The position numbers and the translations under genes were made by a program. This document shows, one piece after another, positions 1 to 8,833 of a DNA stretch of 25,008 nucleotides. The number at the start of each line of letters is the position of its first letter. Position 1 is the stretch's first letter. Source of the DNA: Mesostigma viride (taxonomy: Eukaryota; Streptophyta; Mesostigmatophyceae; Mesostigmatales; Mesostigmataceae). Location of the stretch: NCBI GenBank assembly GCA_009746045.1, contig RPFO01000811.1, positions 1-25,008 of the forward strand, in the 5' to 3' direction. A model generated the notes under the pieces. It was not told the origin of the DNA. It did not search any database and was given only the letters and a program-made list of their open reading frames with translations.

Positions 1-1142
1 GGATGACGGGATCGAACATGATCACTTATGGCAAAGTGCACACACACTTCTGTAGGAGGGTTAAGAGCTATGGATGGAGCTATCTGGCTGACGTAAACGT
101 GGGACGGCAGGTATTGCGGTGCAGCGGCGATTAAAAAGGAGTCAGGTACTGTTGAACCGTCCTTGGTCACCTTTAGAGTAATTTCAGACAAGCCCTGAAT
201 CAGACCAATAGTCCGCCTGGTCTTATTAGCCGTCGCCAAGATGGTGTTCACTAGATAAATTGAGATATTTACCGGCATGGTATGCTCCTGCTGGCCATCT
301 ACAGAGAGAGGATAGGATGGCAAGATGAACGTGAGAACCTGTGGCTGGTTGACCTAAGCATGTCACGACCGCTGTCTAGCAGGGTTTGGTACATCGAAGA
401 CAAGTTGACAATGAAGTTGCCATTTGTCTGCGTTTGAACGTGAAAATCCCCAAAGACCTGACCATCCACTTTGTGTAAGCGACCGTGAACGTGGACTCTG
501 GCGTCGCTTGGTCGTACGGATGCTCACGACCAGATTGCAAATCTCTGATCCGACAACATCTCTAACCTCGACTGGGGTAAACACGGCATGATAGGGGTCT
601 TTCACTAGATCCAGCGATTTCGTTGACACGCCATTGTTGTAAGTGTTCATTACAGCCCTTGTAATTATAGGAAGTCGAGGGGTAGTGGTCAATGATGGTG
701 TAAATGTGATAGCGAAATCCGTGGGCGTGCTGACCACTTGATTATCAATGATGAATGAATTTGCCGGGATTGTGAATGTCAACACCGCATCCTCTGTAAA
801 CTGCAGCATGTCATAACCAAATATGGGGGCGGTGCGCACGGCATTGTACACGTAGCCAAGAGTTAAATGAAAACCATTGGATATTGTAAGTGTCACGGTT
901 CCAAACTCTCGGTCGTTGATACTGTATGGCACACTGACCCATCCGTTTACCAATTTCGGGGTCCACACATCCATGACCAATATGCAGAACATGCTTCCTG
1001 AGATGGAGGAGACCGGGATTGTCTTGACAACGCTGATGTCCGGCATTGCCATCACCGGGATGATTTGCAGCATTTCTTTAGCGGTTGAAAGTACGTCTAG
1101 GTGCAGACCCCTTACTCCTGGTAGTTGTGTGATTTGCACCAT
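1..1142 (-). CDS. Unrecognised beta-rich protein, partial at left edge, frame-broken
   Basis: I do not recognise this protein. It reads from an ATG at 1142 leftwards and runs off the window. The first ~200 residues (to about 530) are rich in short Val/Ile/Thr strands with no charged clusters, no membrane segment and no obvious catalytic motif, which would suit a beta-sandwich structural protein; that is an inference. The frame opened at 1142 then continues into an implausible Arg/Ser-rich tail with a stop at 363. Good coding sequence continues in other frames: a short piece starting HPYDQATPES near 530, a piece containing VHGRLHKVDGQVFGDF near 490-360, and a long open frame from 353 to 1 (begins VNQPQVLTFI). 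All three switches go the same way, as one missing base each. The gene is followed on the same strand by the end of nothing visible; its upstream neighbour is the KilA-N gene, 60 bp away. Confidence 0.6.
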
Positions 1143-1202
1143 GCTTCTGTAATGTCAATAGTATATGATAAGAAAGTTTATTTATGTCCACGTGGCATCC
1201 GT

Positions 1203-2002
1203 CTAAACGGTGTACTTTTCAAAATACTGCTCTGTGCAGACCATCATGTCGAGGCCTTGCACGTGAAATTCAATCAAGTCCAGTTGTTCCTCCGCGATAT
1301 CTTTCCCGTCCCTGTCAAAAACCACAATGACTTTTGTAAGACCCGGGAAGTGGTGTCCGTACACCAGCAACTGGCCCACTGCGTCGGTCCATCGCGTGAA
1401 TTCTTTCACTTCTAGTAACATTTTGCACTTGTAGCTGACAATGTCCGCTCTCATGCTGGTGTCTCCCACTTTCACTTCGACCTGCCCTCCCACGCGCAGG
1501 GCGACGTTGTCTCGCACATCAACCTCTGAGCGCTGCGCCGACTGCCTCCCGGCGTCCTGGAACATTCTTGTTGCGAGGGTCTTCATGCACCCCTTTGGAC
1601 ACGCCGGGGTGTTGTAAAATATGTCCGCCCAGTCCATGGCGGCGACGGCAAACACGGGACTTATCCAAGCTGCCACGTGCCAGATGAGCGACGTGTGCAT
1701 CCACGTCCCCTGCATGGACGGCGTGCCCCTTGCACTCGCTCCATCAGCTTGTCCATCCCCAGATGGATCTTCATTGCGTCCAGTAAGTCCTCAAACGCCT
1801 TTGTCCTTGTGAATGTCTTTATCTTCTTCTTGCCCAAGGACAGCACGTCACAAAAGTCTTGTCCATTCACGTATCGTGTTTCTTTTGCTACTCTCACTTT
1901 GCCAGTAAGAGGGGAGTTTTCCATCTCAAAATAGTGGTACTTTTCGTCCTCGTGGACGACACGAAAAAGAGGCAAGGTGGCTCTCACTGGACGAACGTCC
2001 AT
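1203..2002 (-). CDS. KilA-N domain protein with nuclease-like C-terminal domain (one frame break)
   Basis: The start is the ATG at 2002. The N-terminal ~95 residues (MDVRPVRATLP...) hold the first part of a KilA-N domain (KKKIKTFTRTKAFEDLL). The signature second half, QGTWMHTSLIWHVAAWISP, lies in another frame from about 1715. One missing base in the CC/CCC stretch near 1700-1715 reconnects them into about 266 residues. KilA-N is a DNA-binding domain common in large DNA viruses. The C-terminal half contains MRADIVSYKCKMLLEVKEF followed by AVGQLLVYGHHFPG. The D-x(10)-E-V-K spacing with a later Q-L-x-x-Y resembles the PD-(D/E)XK nuclease core. I infer a KilA-N plus restriction-endonuclease-like fusion; nuclease activity is unproven. 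It lies 36 bp downstream of the MCP1 stop on the same strand. Confidence 0.8.
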
Positions 2003-2038
2003 TTTTTTTCGCGTACCGGCTAGCTGGCTATGTGTTGC

Positions 2039-3173
2039 TTAGGATGCGTACCGCTTTCCTCCCATCCCGTTCTGGATCTTGATGACGTTGAAGTTCTTGG
2101 CGTATACGTGGATGCAGCCCGGTTTCAGTGGGCCCGTCCTCTTCAGCACTAGCTTGACGTCATCCAGCCTGGACAGATTGATAGATCCTGTTGGCTTCCA
2201 CGAGTCCGGCTGCAGACCGAACGGAATGATATAGATGCGATTGTCCCACGCGTGGTTGTGGAAGTGTGATGGCAACAACGAGGAGAAGTAAACAGGGTCG
2301 CGCCCATCGCCATACACGTTCTGCGAGTTCAACACCAGGTTGGCGGTGCTGAACAGATGGTTGTCTCCGAACGTCGATTCAGGGTTCGCGAACGACCAGT
2401 ATCCGTCATAGTGGGTCTTTGCGCTGCTGTCATCGCCCCACCACTCGTCAGCGCGGTAGAAGAAGATGAGCTCCTTGGTTGGGTGGTTGAACTTGAGGTC
2501 GATGGACACCTGGTCCGAGCCCGCGGTGACAAAGTGCTGGTGGTGCTGGTACTCTGTCACGATGTACTCGTGGGTGTTGACGGCAAATTGCCTGCGCTCG
2601 AAGTCGTCCAGGTAGATGTACCTGCACATGAGGCGGACGGAGAGGGAGGGGGCGTCAGCCACCCACGCACTTCTCTCGCTGGCGGTTGCGGTATATTTCG
2701 GTGTGCCGAGGTTGTACTTCTCCGCATTGGGCACGAGTGTGTGGGGGATCGTGAAAGTGATGCTTGGCACGTTAGCCAGCTTGAACGAGATCGTTTTGGT
2801 AGTATCATCAATCGTCAGATCATCTTTTAGCAGTTTGTCCGTGTATAGCGCGTTCTCGATGACGTAGTTGACGGCAGACAGGTCCTTCTGATCAATAACG
2901 TATTGCGACATCTCGTTTCCGTAGATGCCGCGAAGGTACAGTGATCGAATGAGCGATCGCAGCCCGGGCATGTCCGTGTTTTGGAAAATCGCATTCCACG
3001 TTGTGCTTGGATTGGGCGTGGTCAGACTGTAATGATTGAAGATCTTGTCAGCGGGACTGAGCTTCACCTTCACCCGCACCTCGTGGTACTGCAGGGCGAT
3101 CATGGGGAGCGCGAGGCCGGGGTCGCGCGTGAAGCTGAACTCGAGAGGCAGGTACAGAAACTGCTTGTGGGAG
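2039..3173 (-). CDS. Major capsid protein MCP1, C-terminal part (gene split by retrotransposon)
   Basis: This is the distal ~378 codons of a double-jelly-roll NCLDV major capsid protein. Visible family features are the strand-rich segment LQYHEVRVKVKLSP, the KELIFFYRADEWW motif and the near-C-terminal IIPFGLQPDSW...TGSINLSRLD signature, all with direct counterparts in the second MCP at 12259-13900. The frame is intact to the stop at 2039. The N-terminal part lies at 11684-12159, beyond the retrotransposon. Counting the TTGGT target duplication once, the two parts total 1,611 nt, a multiple of three, giving about 536 residues, close to the ~547 of MCP2. The upstream extension of this frame past 3173 is LTR sequence and not capsid. 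As it stands the gene cannot encode a full capsid subunit. Confidence 0.95.
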
Positions 3174-3178
3174 TTGGT
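3174..3178. repeat. Target-site duplication, left copy (TTGGT)
   Basis: TTGGT immediately precedes the left LTR and recurs immediately after the right LTR at 11684-11688. A 5-bp duplication is typical of LTR-retrotransposon integrases, including Ty1/copia elements, and fixes the element boundaries. Confidence 0.95.
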
Positions 3179-3233
3179 AGTTGGATGGAGACTAGGGACG
3201 ACGAACAACTGCGAAAGCTGAGAGCGAATGATG

Positions 3234-3254
3234 ATTGTATTACAATAATACAAT
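3234..3254. repeat. AT-rich palindrome in LTR
   Basis: ATTGTATTA-CAA-TAATACAAT is a perfect 9-bp inverted repeat with a 3-nt spacer. The same sequence lies at 11284-11304 in the other LTR. Being AT-rich in an otherwise GC-rich LTR and near its 3' end on the coding strand, it could take part in transcript start or 3'-end formation; this is inference. Confidence 0.7.
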
Positions 3255-3514
3255 GAGAGAGCGATGAAAGCTGAGGGCTCAGAATGGAACTGGGCAGACT
3301 CGGGTGCTGTGGCACTCCCCAGTGCTACGCCTATATGCCTATGGCGGTGCTACCTGCAGCACACGACCAGTGGACAAGTGTACACTGCAATGCCATGCGA
3401 CCACGTCACTAGCATCCAGCTAAGACTCGGCCCGTCAGGCCCGGCTACACCGGACCTGGCGGGTCGAGCTAGCACCTAGGAACAGTCTGGCACTAACCGC
3501 ACATCGGTCCACAT

Positions 3515-3558
3515 GACACCTCAGTACCGTACACCCTGCCGTACTGTACTGAGGTGTC
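3515..3558. repeat. LTR hairpin (18-bp stem, 8-nt loop), left copy
   Basis: Arms 3515-3532 and 3541-3558 pair over 18 positions with one mismatch around the loop ACCCTGCC. On the coding strand it sits about 75 bp inside the LTR. The identical structure is in the right LTR. Confidence 0.85.
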
Positions 3559-3633
3559 CCGCTCAGCCGCGGTAGGCAATACGCGGCGCGCAGGCCGGAA
3601 ATCCGTGTGTCAGCCTAAGCATCTCATCTAACT

Positions 3634-3652
3634 CCCATTATGTTTTCCTTTC
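3634..3652 (-). other. Candidate polypurine tract
   Basis: Directly upstream of the 3' LTR the coding strand reads GAAAGGAAAACATAATGGG. It is mostly purine and ends in GGG at the LTR border, where plus-strand priming is expected. It is interrupted by pyrimidines, so the match is moderate. Confidence 0.5.
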
Positions 3653-4035
3653 AGGTTGAAGGCTAGCGACTTCAAGCCTGACCCTGCCCAGCTAGGAGAC
3701 TGACTCCAAGCTGACTGAGGTGCTGAGCAACTGACACCCATACTGCAACATCTGGACTGAAAAAGATGGGCCCCAGAACTCGTGCAATACTTGTGATGGC
3801 ATCACGTTTAGCTCAACATGCCCGGGGAGTTCCTCCTCCTCGCGAGCTCACAAGGGAGATAGCTATGCCTGTCTGCCTATCCAGGGAGTGCACCACCAGC
3901 CAAGAGAGCCTTGTAAAAAAATGCCAAGGTAACCGTTTAAGAGGTTCCATGTTGTTCCATCATCATCGCCCACTCAGAGAGAAAATACCCAGCCAGGCTG
4001 GGTCAACTGAGCTCAGGTTACCTGCAACCTGAGGA

Positions 4036-4310
4036 GTGACAGTGGACAGGTTTATTGCACCCTGCACTGTCCATGTTGTACCTGCACAACATGTGAGGAC
4101 CAGCCACCCCTGCCCTGCACAGAGGGGGCTGAAGTCCGAGTGACAGGTGACAGGACTATGACATCCTGGACCTGGCCACATTGCACCTGCACAACGTGGG
4201 AGACCAGCCACCCCTGCCCTGCACATGGGTGACTGAAGTCCTGGTGACAGGTGACAGGAATATTTCATCCTGCACCTGTGCTGAGCACGTTGTACTAGAC
4301 AACATGACAG
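4036..4310. repeat. Imperfect ~105-bp tandem repeat, about 2.6 copies
   Basis: Copies begin near 4036, 4140 and 4245. The shared core includes CCTGCACAAC (4081 and 4186, period 105), CCAGCCACCCCTGCCCTGCA and GTGACAGGTGACAGGA. The third copy is truncated and more diverged. Confidence 0.8.
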
Positions 4311-4697
4311 CACCCATGCCTTACTGCCACTGAACAGTAAGGCCAGGTGGCCCAGGATATCCACAGTGAACTGGGGTCCTGGGTAACCACCTGTCAAGGG
4401 AGCTTTGACCCTCCACTTGAATGGGGGCACCTGAGCCACTGAGCTCAAGGCCATTCCACCAAGGCATACGCCCTAGGGAATAAAGGTGTGAGATACATCC
4501 CATGCCCACCTATGAAGGTGTGCATAACGAAATTCCATGGTGTTGAGAAAATCAAAACAGATTTTATTGGGCATAGGGCACGCAGATGTATGAAAACAGA
4601 CTCCAACCAACCCCCCTTGCTGGAAGCCACAACCTACCCCTTGGACCTGCCCAAGGGGTACTGGGTGACCTAGGCGGCCCTGGTGAACAGGACCCTG

Positions 4698-6182
4698 CTA
4701 GGCGTCCCCCCTATGGGGCAGGGTTGCCTGCTTGCCATAGGGGTTCATCAAGTGGTACAACAGCTGATATTGTTCAGCTGCCTGCTGAGGCACTTTAGTG
4801 AGTGCATCAGCAGCGTTGTGTTTGTCCTCCACGTGACGGGTGGACTCCCAGTAGGTGGACTCCTGTTTCAGGACCACCCAGTCAAGATCAGTGTGGACAG
4901 CATAGGGGTTAGCAAGGAAACTGAGGACTGACTGACTGTCAGTGAGCAAGTGTGCCACCACCCCAGCATTGCTGCCTGCTTGCATCTGCAACCAAACCAG
5001 CACATGATTCAAGTACCTGGCATGAAGCACTGCTGACACCACTGCCCTGCACTCAGCAGCATTGCTGCTGACAGCCTTGCGTCTATGCAACCGGCTGTAC
5101 CATGAAATGAGAGACAAGGGTGCATCATCATTCTGCACAAAATACAAGCCTGACTCCCTTGCCTGCATCTTGGTAATCTGCCTGGACTCCATGGAACTAT
5201 CCATCATAGCTTGGATGTGAATGGTTTTGTGGAGATCCAAGGAGTGCAAGATAAGGGGAGGGCCCTCCTGGAGAGTTTTGGTGATGGCTTTGTGACCTAC
5301 TTGCATCAAGACATCATCATCAACTCTGCTAACCACAGCCAGGTGAGGTGCACACGTTGAGCACAACCACCCCAGCTTGCCTCTAATGGTAGGACAGGCT
5401 CCAGGTTTGATTTTTGTTTGCAAAACCTCCAAGCAGCTGTGCATGTAATCATTGGGAGAGTAGAGTGCACACACCCACTGGTTTTGATGCTGCTGGAGTT
5501 GTAACATTGTGCCACAAAATTTTATGGCAGTGGTGCCCAGCTCTACTTGCTTGCCAATCTCAAAATGCTGTGACACTTGTTGAATAAAATCATCCACAGC
5601 ACGCCTTGGCCCAGCAATCAGCTGATCATCCCCATGCCACACAAAGGTGAGAATGCCATGAGGGTGTGGGACCACAAAGAAGCAAGGGTCTATGTCATCA
5701 TATCTAGCCCCTAACTTTTCAAACACAGCCTGAGCTGACATCCTGAAAATGCGAGGAGCTGATTGCAGCCCTTCAACACCTATGTTAGCTTTCAGGTACT
5801 GCTGAGGGATGTGTTTTGCCCAAACTCTGGGAGTGGAGACTACGTACACCTGACCATGCCACACTTGTTGTGCTATCTCAGGTGAGCCTTTCAGGAAAGC
5901 CCTTTTAATGTCTGTAGCCTTACAGATATAGTCATCCCCATCATTGAGATGACCCACAAAGACAGACAGCAAGATTTTTAGGGATGTTTGCTGAATGCCT
6001 GGCGTGTACAACTCTGCCTCTGTCAGATCAGTGGTGCCCTTGAACTCTGTCACACAAGGTCTAGCATGAAAGATGACTGACCCATCTGCTGCTGGCTTAT
6101 GTTTACACACAAACTTCAGGCGCAAGTGCTTGCACCCTGCAGGCTTTTTGTCAATAGGTGTGACAGGGGAGTATGAGAAGGA
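4698..6182 (-). CDS. Pol, reverse transcriptase and RNase H (Ty1/copia type)
   Basis: This frame copies element RNA into DNA and removes the RNA template. It is open from 6182; the domain starts near KKPAGCKHLRLKFVCKHKP, upstream of the first usable in-frame codon at 6125. From residue 1 at 6125, motif A is DIKRAFLKG (Asp72). Motif C is FVWHGDDQLIAG (Asp166-Asp167), with both Asp present but the usual YVDD replaced by WHGDD. RNase H shows Asp309, AVSSNAAECRAV (Glu359), LLTDSQSV (Asp396) and NAADALTK (Asp440), the copia-type end motif. It overlaps the upstream IN-PR frame by about 65 nt in the -1 frame. One missing base, for example in the C run near 6166-6169, would fuse the two. No stop interrupts the domain. 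Confidence 0.93.
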   Translation of the reverse strand, partial: SFSYSPVTPIDKKPAGCKHLRLKFVCKHKPAADGSVIFHARPCVTEFKGTTDLTEAELYTPGIQQTSLKILLSVFVGHLNDGDDYICKATDIKRAFLKGSPEIAQQVWHGQVYVVSTPRVWAKHIPQQYLKANIGVEGLQSAPRIFRMSAQAVFEKLGARYDDIDPCFFVVPHPHGILTFVWHGDDQLIAGPRRAVDDFIQQVSQHFEIGKQVELGTTAIKFCGTMLQLQQHQNQWVCALYSPNDYMHSCLEVLQTKIKPGACPTIRGKLGWLCSTCAPHLAVVSRVDDDVLMQVGHKAITKTLQEGPPLILHSLDLHKTIHIQAMMDSSMESRQITKMQARESGLYFVQNDDAPLSLISWYSRLHRRKAVSSNAAECRAVVSAVLHARYLNHVLVWLQMQAGSNAGVVAHLLTDSQSVLSFLANPYAVHTDLDWVVLKQESTYWESTRHVEDKHNAADALTKVPQQAAEQYQLLYHLMNPYGKQATLPHRGDA

Positions 6183-8458
6183 CTAAGAGGATCTGGCACT
6201 ACCCATTCTTCCCTGGCCTTGTTAAAGGCCTCCACCCATTTTAGGAATCCTATGTGTGTGCGACAGTCTTGCTCTATCTGTTCATAAGAAAGAGGAGACA
6301 TTTTAGCCACATCATGCTTGCCCAATCCAAATGAGTTGGGATGAAGTTTTTGGTTGTGAACCAGGTCTGCCACACAGGGTTCTTGCCCTGGGGCATACTT
6401 GGGTGTAGCAAATTTTACAGAAGCAATGTTGGTGTTAAGAAGTTTTTCAAGAGAAATTTTGAAATGATTCAGATCAACACCACCCATGTCCTGGATGGAT
6501 AGTCTATCACTGGATATGAGGACACCAGGGTAACAGAGAAAAGGATCCCCCAACAAAGCATTCCCTTTATAACCTTCCAAGACCTGAAAAGGAGTGGGGA
6601 TACCGAGTATAGTCAACATGACCTGACCTAATACCTTGAGGGATGACTGCCCTGAGAAATCAGCCACATGGTGCCAGGGTGAAGGTTCCAAAGGCAAATG
6701 GGGCACAGCCAGGGCACTGATAATGCTGACCTGGGCTTGTGTGTCCACTGCAACCATAAATGGGCTATTGTCATTCTGCCCAACCTTCCCCACCTTAGCT
6801 GATCCTGCAGCAGTTTGAGCTTTGGCTCTATGAGCTGCTTGTAAAATGCGAACAGCGTCTGCTAGGCTGCGTTTGGAAGGTGCAGCTAGTGGCTGAGCTA
6901 TGTTCACACTTGTAGAGGTGATAGGTTGCTGATCACCTGTTTTGCCAATGTGACCCTCTGCTGCAGGGGGCCAATCCTGCAGTGACTGCCTGCAATCATC
7001 AAGGGTGACCTGGGTGTCACAGTGGGTGTGGCTCTCACACTCACCAGTGGGTGTTCCAAACAACCACTCACTGGGCAACGCTGGGATGCCAGGCAACTGT
7101 ACAGGGCTGTCGGCCAACAGCTCTTCCTCCTCTGCCACGTCTGACACAGTTGGAAAATACAATTTCATCCTGTGAGGTGAACACCTGTGAATTTTTCCCG
7201 TGTCATTGTGTTTAACTAACACTGTCCTGCCAGTGGTGTTAAACTTTAGGATGGTGGCTGGCCCATGCCAGGTACCCACCTTGCCTAGTCCCGACTCCTT
7301 GTAGAATAGGACCTGATCCCCTTCTCTGAAGGTGGGACGTGGATGCTTTGCATCCTTGACAGCTAACCTGCTAGCTGTCTGTGCTCGCTGTGCGTTGTAG
7401 AGGGCTAGTACCTCAGGTGGATAAATGCCTGCATGCAATCCATCTGGTGTAATGACCACCCCTTGTGGGGTTTTCATGAGTGGCCTCCTGTTGAGGACTT
7501 GGCACAACCTGGTGGACCACAGAGCTCTGTCAGCATAGGACCCACTGTCAGCCAGCAGATTGCCATCTTCTTTGGCTACAAGGGTTTTAATGGACCTGAT
7601 GGCCCTTTCAATAATGCCTTGCCTCTCATGATCTTCTAGCCCAGCCAGATCAATAGCCTCACACCCTGGTTCATTGGCAAGACATGTGAACTGCTGATCC
7701 AGTAACAATGCCTCCACAGGGTAGTACCTGGCCTGAGCAATCAAGAGAGCCCTGAGCAACTGTGTCTTGTCCATTCCAGGTAATGGTTCAATGGTTGTGT
7801 ACCTTGACCATGCATCTTTAAGTGCCAAGTAAGATTGTCCTTTGATATGAAAGACATCTCCTACCACCCTGCCCTTGCTCTTAGGTGGGGTAGCTACATG
7901 CCACTTAGGGGGTTTGGGTGCATTGAACTGACAATGCTGGCAGTGGGATCTGACCACCTGGCATGCACGTCTGAGTGCTGCCCCCCCTATTGCTGCTGCC
8001 ACCACCTCTGCACTCACTTCATGCCCATAAAGGAAATGCAACTGCAAAGCAAGCTCCTGAAAACTGATCTGAGCATCCTCTGCTGGGGACACTCTGCACA
8101 CCTTGGGAACCATAGATGTGAAGGTTGGTTTAGAGACATAATCTTCTGAAACCAGCTGTAGCACCTTTCCAGAACTGCTCACTGCTCTGACAGTGGGGCA
8201 TGCAGAAGAAGAAGGTGAAGCAGGCACACTCAAGCCAGCATGAGAGGGAGACTCACACTTCTTGCCGTAAGGAGGCCGCTTGCAGTCCTTGGGGTCACCG
8301 TGGGGCGGCCCGTGGCACTTGTGGCACAGGACGTCCAAATGCCCCAGCTCGTCCACGTTCTTGCGGCAGGTGGGCCGCAGGTGGTACTTCATGCCACAGC
8401 GGGTGCACCGCTGAGAAGACTTGTCCTCCTTGTCCTGCTTCTTGTTGTTGTTGTTGTT

Positions 8459-8512
<54 letters not shown>

Positions 8513-8833
8513 ACTGTTGTTGTTGTTGTTGCTGGAGCTGCCCCCCTTGGAGGGAGACTGCCCCTTACCCTTGCCCTTGCCCCAGCCCCTGCCCTTGCCC
8601 TTGCCCTTGCCCTTGCCCTTGCCCTTGCCCTTAAACATTTGTCCCAGCAGGGACTTGACTTCTGCCATAGTGACAGGTCTCTTGCTCCTGTCTTCCCTCT
8701 CCCTATCCTCCTCCTCCCTCTCTTCCCCCCTGACCCTCTTTACAGAGGTGCCCATGGCCCCCTGGCTAAGGGGAGCCAAGGCCAGCTTGATATAATCCAA
8801 TGCCTCCTTCATGTCCTCCCAGTACTTTGCCAT
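6116..8833 (-). CDS. Gag C-terminus with zinc knuckles, integrase, aspartic-protease-like domain
   Basis: This 905-residue frame has, in order: an acidic/basic linker, a GK repeat, a poly-Asn run and two zinc knuckles. The first knuckle is a perfect C-x2-C-x4-H-x4-C (8364-8407); the second is C-x2-C-x4-H-x5-C (8282-8327). Next comes an integrase with an HHCC zinc site (His at 8036 and 8021, CQHC at 7931-7942). Its likely catalytic residues are Asp in GDVFHI (7857), Asp in LLDQQF (7698) and Glu in GIIERAI (7608), spaced about 53 and 30 residues. An SH3-like integrase tail follows (GDQVLFYKESG...TWHGPATILKF, near 7317-7237). A retropepsin-like domain comes last, with AVDTQAQVSIIS (near 6733-6750) and ALLGDPFL (near 6540-6563). 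A protease after the integrase is unusual. The ATG at 8833 is probably not a real start, because gag continues upstream. Confidence 0.9.
8442..8532. repeat. (GTT)n microsatellite encoding poly-Asn
   Basis: About 30 tandem TTG/GTT triplets have two interruptions (TTATTG near 8458 and TTACTG near 8512). On the coding strand they give AAC/AAT codons, an Asn run broken by one Ser, just before the zinc knuckles. Confidence 0.95.
8566..8632. repeat. Hexanucleotide repeat encoding Gly-Lys dipeptides
   Basis: CCCTTG-type hexamers repeat about ten times, with two substitutions, and encode a GKGKGK run with an internal RGWG. This basic segment, next to poly-Asn and the zinc knuckles, would suit RNA binding by Gag. 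Confidence 0.9.

Larger units (their letters stand above)
3179..3633 (-). repeat. 3' LTR (left copy)
   Basis: This 455-bp copy is identical to 11229-11683 except for one base (G at 3468). On the coding strand the LTR begins AGTTAGATGAG and ends CTCCATCCAACT, imperfect terminal inverted repeats without the usual TG...CA ends. It contains a strong hairpin (3515-3558) and an AT-rich palindrome (3234-3254). Confidence 0.97.
3634..4697 (-). other. Retrotransposon 3' untranslated segment
   Basis: About 1.06 kb lies between the RNase H stop and the 3' LTR. I see no gene: the open frames here are short and lack conserved motifs. It holds an imperfect ~105-bp tandem repeat (about 4036-4310) and the candidate polypurine tract. 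Confidence 0.75.

Noticed and set aside
6116-6182. Programmed -1 frameshift between the IN-PR and RT frames
   Set aside because: No canonical slippery heptamer is in the right frame, and seven other same-sign breaks upstream in the same polyprotein, plus others in unrelated viral genes, favour missing bases.
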